A DNA stretch of 64,000 nucleotides, from assembly GCA_937911265.1 (NCBI GenBank), contig CALDRG010000063.1:10920-74919 (forward strand), written 5' to 3'. Positions 8,833 through 18,408 of the stretch are shown here, in pieces. The position numbers were made by a program, and so were the translations under genes. The notes below the pieces were generated by a model that did no database searches, was not told the DNA's origin, and saw only the letters and a list, made by a program, of their open reading frames with translations. Position 1 is the first letter of the stretch. Every line of letters begins with the position of its first letter. Source of the DNA: Thalassarchaeum sp002495735 (GTDB taxonomy: Archaea > Thermoplasmatota > Poseidoniia > Poseidoniales > Thalassarchaeaceae).

Positions 8833-10539
8833 TTGGGTTCTGGATTCATCACTGAGGATTTTGATGCTGCTCAGTGGGAGAACATTGAGCCCTATGCTCA
8901 CGACCTCTTGAATCGCGAGTTGAACTGCTCGGGCTGTCTCGAAACTCTGATCAAAGACTGTTCGATTCTTTCCGAGCACATCTCTGAGGCGGGAACGCTT
9001 CTGAGCATTGCTATGACATGCGACACCGAGAGCGAGGCCAAGCGTCAGGCCTACCTAGACTTCATTGAGAACGCCCAGCCCAAATTGTCGGAGTTCGGCG
9101 ACGCCTTCAACCGCAGACTTGCTGAACACCCCTCAGTCAGCGACCTGCCGCCTCGCTACGACTTGATGATTAAGTGCATCCGGACCGATATCGAGACCTT
9201 TCGAGAAGAGAACATCCCACTGCAGATCGAAGAGGCCAAATTGGAGACGGAGCACAGCACCATCACCGGAGCCATGACAGTAGAGTTCGAGGGCGAGGAG
9301 AAGACATTTCCGCAGATGGCCCTCTACTTCGAGAGTACTGATCGGAGTATCAGGGAGGCTGCTTGGAGGGCGGTCATGGAGAGGATAAGTCAGGATACGG
9401 AGAGGCTGTCTGAGATTTACGACAAACTGATTCAAATCCGGCATCGGATAGCGGTAAACGCTGGATTCGATGACTACCGCTCCTACATCTTCGAAGCCAA
9501 GCATCGCTACGACTACTCTATGGAGGACTGTCTCGAGTTTCACGACTCAATCGAGCGCGTCTGCGTACCGATGATGCACGAAATTCAAGAGCTTAGGCGC
9601 GAGGCTCTCAGAGTTGTTGCGTTGCGACCGTGGGACGTCAGCGAGAAGAGTGGTGGTGGGGTGGACATTCACGGAAGGCCGCCGCTGAGGCCCTTCGAGG
9701 ATGTCGAGGGGCTAATCACAGGCTGCTCGGACGTCTTCCACGACATGTCCCCCGAACTGGGGGGCATGTTCGACATGCTGAGAGAGAGGGAATCTCTCGA
9801 CCTTGAGAGCAGGAAAGGCAAGGCACCGGGCGGCTATCAGGCCAACCTCGAGAAGACTCGAATACCATTCATCTTCATGAACGCGGCTGGCACTCACGAC
9901 AACCTGTCTACGATGTTGCACGAGGCCGGGCACGCGTTCCACTCGTGCTACAGCTCCGACTTGGAGCTCATAGGGGAGCGTAACCCACCTCTCGAGTTCG
10001 CAGAGGTAGCCTCGATGTCTATGGAGCTGATGAGTCAACCTCAATGGAACGTATTTTACAGTGATGAGGAAGCCCGTAGAGCGAAGCTCGATGATCTCGA
10101 GAAGATCGTCTGCTTCTTACCATGGATGGCCACTATAGATGCCTTCCAGCACTGGGTCTACGCCAATCCCGAACATACTCGCGAAGACCGATCTGAACAC
10201 TGGTTAGAGTTGAGGAGGAAGTTTGGTCCGAGGATCGATTGGAGTGGTTTTGAGGAGCTGAAAGAGACCTCCTGGCAGGGTCAACTTCATCTGTTCCAAG
10301 TGCCTTTCTATTACATCGAGTACGGAATAGCGCAACTCGGGGCGCTGCAAATGTGGCAGCACCACAGAAGAGACGCGGCGGATGGCCTCGCCCGCTACGC
10401 ACGGGCTATGAGGCTGGGCAACACCAAGCCGCTCCCGGAACTGTTCGGAGCCGCCGGTCTCAACCTCGGTTTTGACGAGGAGCACGTCGCATCGCTGATT
10501 GGCGAATTGAGCGAGGCGATGGCAGAGATTCGAACCTGA
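8833..10539 (+). CDS. M3-family oligoendopeptidase (PepF-like)
   Basis: A 568-residue cytoplasmic metallopeptidase. The zinc motif is HEAGH (His363 to His367) within STMLHEAGHAFHS, followed by a downstream Glu-rich stretch (EFAEVASMSMEL) that supplies the third ligand. This arrangement and the length match M3 oligoendopeptidases, which cut peptides of about 6-20 residues. The start is TTG, supported by a GAGGTGAT ribosome site a few bases upstream; no ATG fits better. Together with the S8 and M28 proteases in this window it suggests use of external protein. Confidence 0.92.
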   Translation: MGSGFITEDFDAAQWENIEPYAHDLLNRELNCSGCLETLIKDCSILSEHISEAGTLLSIAMTCDTESEAKRQAYLDFIENAQPKLSEFGDAFNRRLAEHPSVSDLPPRYDLMIKCIRTDIETFREENIPLQIEEAKLETEHSTITGAMTVEFEGEEKTFPQMALYFESTDRSIREAAWRAVMERISQDTERLSEIYDKLIQIRHRIAVNAGFDDYRSYIFEAKHRYDYSMEDCLEFHDSIERVCVPMMHEIQELRREALRVVALRPWDVSEKSGGGVDIHGRPPLRPFEDVEGLITGCSDVFHDMSPELGGMFDMLRERESLDLESRKGKAPGGYQANLEKTRIPFIFMNAAGTHDNLSTMLHEAGHAFHSCYSSDLELIGERNPPLEFAEVASMSMELMSQPQWNVFYSDEEARRAKLDDLEKIVCFLPWMATIDAFQHWVYANPEHTREDRSEHWLELRRKFGPRIDWSGFEELKETSWQGQLHLFQVPFYYIEYGIAQLGALQMWQHHRRDAADGLARYARAMRLGNTKPLPELFGAAGLNLGFDEEHVASLIGELSEAMAEIRT

Positions 10540-10586
10540 CCGGCAGTATATTGCCCCCTACGGTCTAGCGGTTTAGAGGTGGAAGG

Positions 10587-11888
10587 ATGGAAGGTGTCTC
10601 CGAGGTAGGCTACTTAGGACGACTGAGGCAATTCAGCCGTAATGCCCGGTTGTACCTGCTGCACGTCATCGGGATGGACCTGATTCACGGGGCCTGGGAG
10701 GTCCTGTTCAACCTCTACCTGCTGGCTGTAGGCTTCGATGTCAAGTTCGTCGGCATCAGAATCGCCGTTCTTGGCATAGCAGGTTCGCTGGCCTCGATTC
10801 CGGCGGGCAAGCTAGCCGATCGCATAGACCGTAAATGGGGATTCATCATCGGTGATGGAGGAGGGGCCGTGTGTGCGCTGATACTCATTATGTCCACCAA
10901 TGCGAATACAATCCTAGCGTTCTCAGCCGTCTCAGCCTGCTTCAGCGCGCTGCACCATGTCACTGAGTCGCCGTTCATGGCGGAGAACTCCGAGCCAGAT
11001 GAGAGAATCCACCTATTCAGCGTCGAGCAAGGGTTGGGCACTCTCGCAGCGATGGTAGGGGCACTGATTGCGGGGTTCCTACCTCAGTACCTCATCGCCT
11101 CAGAGGGATTGTCTCTTGTCGAGGCCTACAGGTGGGCGGTCCACATCGGAATAGCATGGTGGTTCCTATCTCTGATACCAGCTATCATGCTCAAACGGCA
11201 TGTCTCGGAAGAGGTGGCCAAAGCGAGGGCGGAGGTCGCGCAGGATGAACGCAGCGGCTGGCTCTCGGCTCTCCATAACCCGAAAACAGTGTACCGATTC
11301 GTAGCTATAGGGACTCTGCTATCTCTGGGAGGGGGTTTCGTTCTCAGGCTAGCTAACGTGTTCTTCCACTACGACCTGCACGCTCACGAGCACCAGATCG
11401 GGATGGTCTTTGCAACCGGCTCGTTCTTCCTCGCCATAGGGGCATTCACTGTTCCTTTGGTGGTCGAGCGGCTAGGAGAGGTTGCTACTATCGTGTGGAC
11501 GAGGTTTGCAGCGATTCCCTTCATCCTCCTCATTGGCTTCGCGCCGGAGCTGGCCTCACCCGAGACCGTGGTTTCCTTAGCTGGTCTCGCATGGGTCCTA
11601 AGGACAACCCTGTTCAATATGTCAGGCCCAGCATTCGAGGCATTCAGTATGGGTCAGCTGCATCCAACAGAGCGGGCCACTTACATTGGCATATCACGCT
11701 TGTTCGGAAGTGCGATGGCCGCAGTGGGCGGATATCTGGGGGCGGTCCTGATGAGCGGGGGTGACTTCCGCACCCCATTCATCGTGATGGCAGTGCTGTA
11801 CGCGATATCCACTGCCCTATTCATGCAGTGGTTCAGAGGCACCCCTGGTCTTTCGGACTCGAGAAGCCTACGGGAATCAGTCCCGTAG
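10587..11888 (+). CDS. Major facilitator superfamily transporter
   Basis: A 433-residue protein with about 12 hydrophobic helices. The MFS loop 2-3 signature is present as GKLADRIDRKWG near residue 75. Substrate is not readable; the fold resembles drug or metabolite exporters. A good GAGGTGG ribosome site precedes the ATG, and TTTAG upstream may be part of a promoter. The last 12 bases overlap the end of convergent radA. Confidence 0.85.
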   Translation: MEGVSEVGYLGRLRQFSRNARLYLLHVIGMDLIHGAWEVLFNLYLLAVGFDVKFVGIRIAVLGIAGSLASIPAGKLADRIDRKWGFIIGDGGGAVCALILIMSTNANTILAFSAVSACFSALHHVTESPFMAENSEPDERIHLFSVEQGLGTLAAMVGALIAGFLPQYLIASEGLSLVEAYRWAVHIGIAWWFLSLIPAIMLKRHVSEEVAKARAEVAQDERSGWLSALHNPKTVYRFVAIGTLLSLGGGFVLRLANVFFHYDLHAHEHQIGMVFATGSFFLAIGAFTVPLVVERLGEVATIVWTRFAAIPFILLIGFAPELASPETVVSLAGLAWVLRTTLFNMSGPAFEAFSMGQLHPTERATYIGISRLFGSAMAAVGGYLGAVLMSGGDFRTPFIVMAVLYAISTALFMQWFRGTPGLSDSRSLRESVP

Positions 11889-12878
11889 GCCCTCGGATGT
11901 CACGGTAAAGACCGCTTCGCCCTCAGGCAGGTTAGGACTGTCGACTAGGCGGGCTATGCGTCGGCCCCCCTTCGACTTCCTGAGGTACAAGCGGAATGTG
12001 CTGGCGTGTGCTACGATGTGCCCTCCAATGGCTCTAGTTGGATCTCCCCACATAGCATCGGGCTTCGACATGACTTGGTTGGTCACCAGAATTAGAGCAT
12101 TCTGGACGTCTGCGACTTGCTTGAGCTCCTTCATGTGGCGATTGAGCTTCTGCTGCCTAGGGGCCAGCATGCCGCGCCCGATGTACTCTGAGCGAAAATG
12201 ACTGGTCAACGAGTCAACGATGATTAACTTGACATCGATGTTCTTTGACATCCTCTTGATCTCATCCACTAGGAGTATCTGATGGGCTGAGTTGTAAGCC
12301 CGGGCGACGTGAATCCTGTCAAGGACGTCCAGTGGATTTATCCCGATAGCTTCAGCCATCTGCGTTATCCGCTCGGGCCTGAAAGTGTCCTCAGTATCGA
12401 TGTAGAAGACCTCGCCGTCGAATCCTCCCTGATCCAAGGGTAGGACCGTATTGACTGCAAGCTGATGCCCAATCTGAGTCTTACCACTGCCGAACTCGCC
12501 GTAGACCTCTACGATAGCCTGGGTCTCGAAGCCACCACCAAGTAGCTCATCCAATGCCGAGGTTCCTGATGTGAGCTTCTGCACCTGTCGGCGGCGGTCT
12601 AGAAGTGCTGTGCCACTGAGGAAGCCACCTATGTTGGCCATCTTCTTCGCGCCGGAGATGATTTTGGCCGCTACGGCCTCGCCCAGTTCGGCTTGCTCAG
12701 CCAGCTCAGTCGGGCTCATCACCGCTATAGCGAGCAATTCGTCGAAGCCTGCTTCGCGCAGCTTCTCCGCTGTCGCGGGACCGACCCCTGGAAGATCCTC
12801 TACGGTACTCTCAGGATCATCCACATCAATCACTATCTTGCTTTCTTCAACCTTCTCACTTGCTGTCTTCTTGGTCAT
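11877..12878 (-). CDS. radA: DNA repair and recombination protein RadA
   Basis: A 333-residue archaeal recombinase. An N-terminal helix-hairpin-helix domain carries LPGVGPATAEKL. The ATPase core has Walker A GEFGSGKT (about 127-134), Walker B LIIVDSLT, and the L1/L2 regions (RGMLAPRQQKLNRHMKELKQ, then NQVMSKPDAMWGDPTRAIGGH). RadA forms filaments on single-stranded DNA and drives strand exchange. I chose the ATG at 12878 (MTKK) rather than the GTG nine bases upstream, because GGTGAGG sits just before it. Its 3' end overlaps the convergent MFS gene by 12 bp. A tRNA gene on the same strand lies 138 bp upstream. Confidence 0.96.
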   Translation of the reverse strand: MTKKTASEKVEESKIVIDVDDPESTVEDLPGVGPATAEKLREAGFDELLAIAVMSPTELAEQAELGEAVAAKIISGAKKMANIGGFLSGTALLDRRRQVQKLTSGTSALDELLGGGFETQAIVEVYGEFGSGKTQIGHQLAVNTVLPLDQGGFDGEVFYIDTEDTFRPERITQMAEAIGINPLDVLDRIHVARAYNSAHQILLVDEIKRMSKNIDVKLIIVDSLTSHFRSEYIGRGMLAPRQQKLNRHMKELKQVADVQNALILVTNQVMSKPDAMWGDPTRAIGGHIVAHASTFRLYLRKSKGGRRIARLVDSPNLPEGEAVFTVTSEGLRD

Positions 12879-13016
12879 GTCCCTCACCTTGTTACAACCT
12901 CTATCGGGGTTCGATAGTACTTGAACAAATGATTGACCCGTGCCGGCGGTTGAAAGTGCTTCACATCGTCGTTTGCTCTCAGTACAACGATTTTCACTTT
13001 TAGTGTGTTTCGTCTG

Positions 13017-13094
13017 TGGTAGCGGGTGGTAGATTTGAACTACCGGTCTCCGGGTTATGAGCCCGACGAGATAACCTGGCTACTCCAACCCGCT
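13017..13094 (-). tRNA. Initiator tRNA-Met (anticodon CAU), CCA encoded
   Basis: On the minus strand a complete cloverleaf can be drawn. The acceptor stem is AGCGGGT paired with ACCCGCT, the anticodon loop is CTCATAA (CAU), and the T-arm is GGTAG-TTCAAAT-CTACC. The first pair is A1-U72 and the anticodon stem has three G-C pairs next to the loop (GGG/CCC). Both are hallmarks of archaeal initiator rather than elongator tRNA. Discriminator A and CCA are encoded (plus-strand TGGT at 13017-13020). I see no intron. Confidence 0.95.
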
Positions 13095-13116
13095 ATGTCC
13101 TTGGGTCTACGGTTGG

Positions 13117-13124
13117 TTATATGA
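13117..13124 (-). promoter_or_regulatory. TATA-like box for the initiator tRNA gene
   Basis: The minus-strand element TCATATAA lies 23-30 bp upstream of the tRNA 5' end, the normal position for an archaeal TATA box serving a tRNA transcribed from its first base or close to it. Confidence 0.5.
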
Positions 13125-13149
13125 ACAGCACCTTAGACGGAAGGAAAGC

Positions 13150-14583
13150 ATGAGTGCGCACGCGAACAGTCATGGGACTTCTCGCACCGCAGCCTTTCAG
13201 GTGAGTGGAGTGACTGACGGCCTACTGATTCGCAACTCGGCAATGGTCATCGGCGACAGTGTCGCTCACGGCGACCTGCGAGTGGCTGGAGGGAGGATTG
13301 CGTTGGTCGCCCCTGGAGGAGGTCTGGATCCGCTTGACGGTGAGACCGTGATTGACGCTGAAGGGTTGCACCTGCTTCCAGGTGCAATCGACCCTCAGGT
13401 GCACTTCCGTGAGCCCGGACAGCCTGAGAAGGAAGACCTCGGCAGCGGCAGCAGGGCCGCGGCTGCCGGTGGAGTCACCGCCTTCCTAGATATGCCAAAC
13501 AATGTCCCAGCCGCTACCACCTTGGAAGCGATGCGGGCCAAGTTAGACTCGGCGGCTCGCAGCACGGTGACTCATCATGGCTTCTTCATCGGTGCCACTC
13601 CTGACAACGTGGTCGATCTGCAGCAGGCAGTGGGCACCCCCGACTCTCCCTCGCCCACAGCTGGAATCTGTGGCATCAAGGTGTTCATGGGTAGCAGCAC
13701 GGGAAACCTACTGGTGCACCAGCAGCAGCACCTCGAGGCCATCTTCGCGGGCACCGCTGGCATCATCGCCGTTCATGCTGAGGACGAGGACAGGTTGAAC
13801 GCCCGCAAGCCCGAGTTCGCGCACAGGACTGATGTCTCGGCACACGCTGAGTGGCGGGACAGCGAGACTGCTCTCATCGCCACCAAGAGAGCGGCGGCGC
13901 TGGCGGAGTCGCACAGACACAGGCTGCACGTCCTGCATCTGACCAGCGCCCTCGAAGCCGATTGGCTGGCGAACAACAAAGGCAGCCTAATCACCACGGA
14001 GGTTTGCCCCCAGCACCTCACTTTCGACGACAGTGACGTGGCCGAACGCGGCACTAGACTGGTGATGAACCCGCCAATCCGATACGCCGAGGACCGTGAG
14101 ACGCTGTGGCGGCGTCTAAGGGATGGTACCATCGACTGCATTGCCACCGACCACGCCCCGCACACGCTTGAAAACAAGAAACTGGGATTTCCGCAAGCGC
14201 ACGCGGGAATGCCTGGTGTGGAAACTTCACTGCCACTGATGCTGACGCACGCGGCTGACGGTAAATGCAGTGTGCCCGACGTAGTCGGCTGGATGTGCGA
14301 GGGGCCTGCCCGGGTCTACGGCATGACCGGCAAGGGTAAACTGGCCAAAGGCATGGACGCCGACCTCGTCCTCGTCGACATGGAGTCACGCAGGAAGGTT
14401 CACGACACAGACATCTGGGCCCGTGTCGGTTGGACGGCACTCGATGGGATGGCACTGACAGGATGGCCGATGCTCACCATCGTCGACGGAGTGGTAGTGC
14501 ACTCGCGTGATGTGGGCGGTACACTGCGCGGCAACGCTGTGGCTGCACCCGGATCCACCGGGCGCGCTCTCGAGTTCTCCTGA
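13150..14583 (+). CDS. pyrC: Dihydroorotase (class I)
   Basis: A 477-residue amidohydrolase that closes carbamoyl-aspartate to dihydroorotate in pyrimidine synthesis. The metal-site segment is DPQVHFREPG (His85). The first His of the usual HxH is Gln, as in the known DDQVHFREPG subfamily. Further motifs are GIKVFMGSS (the carboxylated-lysine strand), HAEDE, HVLHLTSA, EVCPQHL and IATDHAPH. The first 25 residues are extra compared with typical enzymes, so an internal start cannot be excluded, though an AAGGA site precedes this ATG. It converges without a gap on the beta-propeller gene (TGA directly followed by the opposing TAA). Confidence 0.95.
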   Translation: MSAHANSHGTSRTAAFQVSGVTDGLLIRNSAMVIGDSVAHGDLRVAGGRIALVAPGGGLDPLDGETVIDAEGLHLLPGAIDPQVHFREPGQPEKEDLGSGSRAAAAGGVTAFLDMPNNVPAATTLEAMRAKLDSAARSTVTHHGFFIGATPDNVVDLQQAVGTPDSPSPTAGICGIKVFMGSSTGNLLVHQQQHLEAIFAGTAGIIAVHAEDEDRLNARKPEFAHRTDVSAHAEWRDSETALIATKRAAALAESHRHRLHVLHLTSALEADWLANNKGSLITTEVCPQHLTFDDSDVAERGTRLVMNPPIRYAEDRETLWRRLRDGTIDCIATDHAPHTLENKKLGFPQAHAGMPGVETSLPLMLTHAADGKCSVPDVVGWMCEGPARVYGMTGKGKLAKGMDADLVLVDMESRRKVHDTDIWARVGWTALDGMALTGWPMLTIVDGVVVHSRDVGGTLRGNAVAAPGSTGRALEFS

Positions 14584-17028
14584 TTAGCCCTCTACAGTTG
14601 CGGAGTTCTCGTCATCCTCTTGATCCTCGGCATCAGACGAAGTGGTGTCCGGGTCAGTGGTCTCGCCTTCATTATCGGAGTAGTAGATCTCGGGCTCATC
14701 GTATCCAGGAATCTCTATCTCAACCATGAGTTCGAGGTCGTCGGTCCTGTGGACCGAGACGCCGGCGGTGGAAAATGCGTAGATGTAGTCGCCCATGAAT
14801 ATCGATCGGCGGATGCTGGTCGAACCTCCCCACCAGCCTGACAGACCATCCTCGTTGTAGAATTCAGAGTGGTTGACCATTCCGTGGGTGCTGAGCGTGC
14901 CACTCTCTACGTCTACGTCAATGAGCTCGAGGGTGGAGACGAACTCGTAGCCGGAGTAGGTGTAGGTGCGCCCGTCAATGATGACCTCATCCCAGGTGTA
15001 GCGGTAGGTAGACAGTGGTACTGCGAGCAGTTGCTCAGGCGCCCAGTAGGTGAATGCCTTGTGCTCGTAGGTGGCCTCGGAGAATGACCACGACCAGCCG
15101 CAACCCCACTCGTCGCAGCTCTCGTCCCCGTAAGCCGGAGACAGTGGCAGTGAGTCAGCGAGCACCGGATTGGTAGGGTCGCTAACATCGAATAGAGAGA
15201 CTTGGGTGATGGACCAATCGAGTCCTTCGCCGTCGGGCCCGGGTCCGATGCCGATGGTTAGCAGAGTGTTAGCATCGACCGGGTGGATATAGGTCGAGAC
15301 GCCCGGAACCTCGAGCTCGCCGAGAATCTTCGGGTCGGTCGGATCGGTAAGATCGATGACCCAGAGCGGATCTATGTTGCGGAAGGTGACTAGGTAGGCG
15401 CGGTCGCCCACAAAGCGTGCGCTCCAGATACGTTCGCCTTCGGCAATGTCGCCGACGTGGCCGATTTGTACCAACTCGGCAGAGTCACCCTCACATCCCT
15501 CGGGAATCATGCACTCCATCGCGAATAGAGTGAATACATTGTTTGTGGGACCTGTCCACTCTTCGCCCTCTAGCCACCAGCGGCCCCATGCGTCCTCGGT
15601 GGTAGCGACGCGGATGACCCCGTTGTGCTCCGAGAGTGAGAATTGATCCTGCACCGTGCCATTGACCCTGCCAGAGGCGACGTAGGTCGTCTCGGAGGGG
15701 TCGCTGATGTCGAAGACGTGAATGTTAGTGGCGTCATCCCAGCCGGAGTTACGCCAGAACCACCACCAGTCGTTGGCGGGCTCTGCTAGTACCATGACAT
15801 CCTGAGAGGCGTACACATGCGCCCATGAGGAGGTGATGTGATCGACTTCCATTTCAGAATCATCACCGAGCATCTGGATCGTCATGATGGTCGTGAAACC
15901 ACGGCCGGCGCTGTCGGCGCTGGCCGAGTACTCGCTGCAGTCTCCCGAGCTTATCGGGTGTTGGAACAGGCCCTCCTCGTCAATCTCGTAGATGTGCGGA
16001 GCGAAGTCGTCGAGGGTCAGGTCATCGATGATGGCCTGATTGGCGGTGATGGTTTCTTCCATGCTCTCGTTCCAGATATCCATCCTCACCTCGTCGCTGT
16101 CTGACTCCCAGTAGGTTTCTGGCAGGTAGACCCATGTGCGCATGCCCTCGATGTAAGTCCACAGGTGAGTTATCGAGCGCATGGTTCCGTTGATCAGCCT
16201 CGCGGTGTGGTAGTTACCCTCGATGTAGATCTCGCGCTCGACCTCTGGAGCAGCCCTGTCGGAGACGTCGACGACGGTGTACTTCACGAGATTTTGTACG
16301 CGGGTGTAAGTGTAGGAGTACTCCTCCTCTCCAGGATATTTGACGGTGACCTCTTCCGACATCAGCTCCCTCAACGGGTCATCGGCTTTCAGGTTCCAGT
16401 AGTATATCGAAGAGGCGATGACAAGTCTGTCGCCATCAAGCATCATCTGCATCGGATAGCCCTGCACACTCATGTTGGACTCGAGCGTCAGTTCACCAAA
16501 CTCGGGGACACCCATAATCACCAGCAAGTTGCCGTTGAGCATGTAGATGTGGTAACCGTCGGTCTTCAGGAAGTCGGCCTCGTCGACGCCATCCTCCTGG
16601 TTGTTGGTCTCGGAGTACTCGCCCTCACGGCTAGTGTCGTCGGTGTTTGATCCAAAATCAGCCGATGCATCTCCGGCAGGCTCGGCACCGTCCATTTCCA
16701 TCATGACATCGTCCCCAAACAAGCCGCCGCGCCAGACGGGGGCGGCCCAGTGCCAGTACGCCTGCTGGTCCAGTGCAACCAACATCTCGTTGTAAATCGA
16801 GTTCTGAAGATTCGTCAGTAGGAGTTCGCACTCGTCGTAGATGTCGAGCACCGGCGAGGTACGCTCACGGATGGGCAGATTCAGCTGGGGGTACTCGCCC
16901 TCGAGCCAGTCAAGAATCGGATCGATGACCTCGTCGTCGATATCATCGAGGTCGTTTATAGCACCCAGGCAGCCTGAGTTCAGCATCATCAACAGTACCA
17001 GAATTACAGTCCGTGGACTTCGCTTCAT
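14584..17028 (-). CDS. Secreted lipoprotein with beta-propeller domain (PF09826-like)
   Basis: An 814-residue protein from the ATG at 17028 (MKRSPRT). Earlier in-frame Met codons would bury the signal. A short hydrophobic signal ends in a lipobox-like LNSGC, suggesting a lipid-anchored exported protein. The body is a long beta-rich domain with recurring YxxNGxLLVI, VVDVSDPxxP and VFDISDPSETTYV strands, the pattern of the archaeal/bacterial secreted beta-propeller family. A low-complexity acidic tail ends the protein. The function of this family is not established; it probably binds ligands or partners at the cell surface. Confidence 0.8.
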   Translation of the reverse strand: MKRSPRTVILVLLMMLNSGCLGAINDLDDIDDEVIDPILDWLEGEYPQLNLPIRERTSPVLDIYDECELLLTNLQNSIYNEMLVALDQQAYWHWAAPVWRGGLFGDDVMMEMDGAEPAGDASADFGSNTDDTSREGEYSETNNQEDGVDEADFLKTDGYHIYMLNGNLLVIMGVPEFGELTLESNMSVQGYPMQMMLDGDRLVIASSIYYWNLKADDPLRELMSEEVTVKYPGEEEYSYTYTRVQNLVKYTVVDVSDRAAPEVEREIYIEGNYHTARLINGTMRSITHLWTYIEGMRTWVYLPETYWESDSDEVRMDIWNESMEETITANQAIIDDLTLDDFAPHIYEIDEEGLFQHPISSGDCSEYSASADSAGRGFTTIMTIQMLGDDSEMEVDHITSSWAHVYASQDVMVLAEPANDWWWFWRNSGWDDATNIHVFDISDPSETTYVASGRVNGTVQDQFSLSEHNGVIRVATTEDAWGRWWLEGEEWTGPTNNVFTLFAMECMIPEGCEGDSAELVQIGHVGDIAEGERIWSARFVGDRAYLVTFRNIDPLWVIDLTDPTDPKILGELEVPGVSTYIHPVDANTLLTIGIGPGPDGEGLDWSITQVSLFDVSDPTNPVLADSLPLSPAYGDESCDEWGCGWSWSFSEATYEHKAFTYWAPEQLLAVPLSTYRYTWDEVIIDGRTYTYSGYEFVSTLELIDVDVESGTLSTHGMVNHSEFYNEDGLSGWWGGSTSIRRSIFMGDYIYAFSTAGVSVHRTDDLELMVEIEIPGYDEPEIYYSDNEGETTDPDTTSSDAEDQEDDENSATVEG

Positions 17029-17396
17029 GTTTAGGGGCAACGGCTTGGGTAATATCAAGCGGTTGGTTAGATGGTTGGACATTTCCTGCTCAGACTGCCG
17101 GCCCTATGGGTCGAAACGGCGGGAAAGGGGTGTTACGCGGCCTCGGGGCGGGGATCGGCTCCTCGGAGTCCTCCTCCGCTAGGGTAAGGGCGTTCGTCGT
17201 TCCTACATCTCCTTCCTCAGAACCGGAGATTAGGGCTTGCGTGCCGCTCATGAAAATCAGGGCGGCGATGTGTAGGTCCAGGTTTCGGTCCATCAAGCAG
17301 CAATCATCGACATATCCATGATAAGCGACTTGGGCCCTTGAGTCACCCCTGCATCAGACCCAAAAGAAAGATACCTGACAACTCCGGAGATAAGCC
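17029..17396. other. Longest stretch without a firm gene
   Basis: This 368-bp spacer separates the divergent beta-propeller and alpha/beta-hydrolase genes. Besides the doubtful small frame at 17090-17293, I see only promoter-like AT-rich patches near 17300-17320 and 17365-17380 and a GGAGA ribosome site before the hydrolase ATG. No RNA gene, repeat or terminator hairpin was evident. Confidence 0.5.
17090..17293 (-). CDS. Possible small acidic, proline-rich protein
   Basis: A 67-residue frame from ATG 17293 with a hydrophobic segment (AALIFMSGTQALI), an acidic middle and a proline-rich C-terminus. I do not recognise it. In its favour, it fills most of an otherwise empty 368-bp gap in a very compact genome, and a weak GGATATG element lies about 20 bp upstream. 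Against it, there is no ribosome site, no known domain, and a competing open frame on the other strand. Confidence 0.3.
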   Translation of the reverse strand: MDRNLDLHIAALIFMSGTQALISGSEEGDVGTTNALTLAEEDSEEPIPAPRPRNTPFPPFRPIGPAV

Positions 17397-18344
17397 ATGG
17401 AGTCTCCTCCCGACCTCTCGGACGGCCGGATAGGAATCATCGAATATCCATCTGCAAGTCCCTTCGAGATTCATCACATCCTGTGCAAGATGGACTCGGC
17501 TCCCCAACATTCCGTGTTCGGCTCCCTCCTGATGCCAGAGCGCCCCGCCGGTGATCCCATGCCGTGCGTGGTCGCCGTGCACGGGAGTCTGAACTGGAGG
17601 GGGCACCATCACGAACACATCGTGGGCTGGCTAGAGGCTGGATTCGCAGTCTTCAGGGTGCACAGCTTCGACTCACGGCTCATTGGATCCACGGTCGAGG
17701 ATCAGATGAGCGTGACATATGCCATGATGCTGACCGATGTCTATCAAGCTCTCAGGATGCTATGCACCCATCCTGCGATAGATGCTGGCCGAATCGGTAT
17801 AGCTGGTTGGAGCCTAGGAGGCACGGTCGCCCTATATTCCTCTTGGGAGCCTCTGGCAGAGGCACTGGCGCCTAGCGGCGAGCGCTTTGCTGCCCACCTC
17901 CCCCTCTATCCAGCAGCTCATCTGAGGATGGATGACCAACGCTGGTCGAAGAGTCCAATCCTGATATTGCACGGCGATGAGGATGACTGGGTACCTCTGA
18001 GTCTTGTCGAGAGTCTAGTAGAGGATATCAGGCCGCACGGTGCGAACATCGAGGTTCACGTCTACGAGGGCGCGCAGCATTCATTCGACTCGATCGAGCC
18101 CCTGAGCTTCGACCCGAAGGCCATCAGGCTTGACAGTCACAGGACCATCCGTATCGATATGCAGGGTGATATGTCAGCGGAGATTATGCCCGGTGTCGTC
18201 ATTCCGCTCAACGAACCCGAAGAGCGTTTGGCGGCCTTCGCAGCCGTCCCCAACCTGGGAGTCCACAAGGGAGGTCAATGGACGGCGCGAAGGCACGCGC
18301 TTGGTTGCAGCACTGAGTTCTTCCAGAGAAGTCTCAGCGTATAG
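17397..18344 (+). CDS. Alpha/beta hydrolase (dienelactone hydrolase/prolyl peptidase-like)
   Basis: A 315-residue protein. The nucleophile elbow is GWSLGG (Ser), the oxyanion-side strand is AVHGSLNW, the acid is in LHGDEDDWVP and the catalytic His in GAQHSFDS. These are the canonical alpha/beta-hydrolase elements in order. The last 80 residues form an extra C-terminal extension beyond the fold. The substrate is unknown; esterase or peptidase activity is likely. No signal peptide, so probably cytoplasmic. Confidence 0.82.
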   Translation: MESPPDLSDGRIGIIEYPSASPFEIHHILCKMDSAPQHSVFGSLLMPERPAGDPMPCVVAVHGSLNWRGHHHEHIVGWLEAGFAVFRVHSFDSRLIGSTVEDQMSVTYAMMLTDVYQALRMLCTHPAIDAGRIGIAGWSLGGTVALYSSWEPLAEALAPSGERFAAHLPLYPAAHLRMDDQRWSKSPILILHGDEDDWVPLSLVESLVEDIRPHGANIEVHVYEGAQHSFDSIEPLSFDPKAIRLDSHRTIRIDMQGDMSAEIMPGVVIPLNEPEERLAAFAAVPNLGVHKGGQWTARRHALGCSTEFFQRSLSV

Positions 18345-18408
18345 TGGCGGCTAGCTGCCTAGCACGTTGACCGCGTGGTCGCCGTTGATGTCGACTCCCT
18401 ATGATTCG

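Noticed and set aside
13017..13094. Elongator tRNA-Met or tRNA-Ile2, both also CAU
   Set aside because: The A1-U72 pair and the three G-C pairs next to the anticodon loop mark it as the archaeal initiator.
16165..16650. A 161-residue plus-strand frame rich in Val and Asp
   Set aside because: It mirrors the beta-propeller lipoprotein gene; the opposite strand has a signal peptide, lipobox and a repeating domain, while this frame has nothing recognisable.
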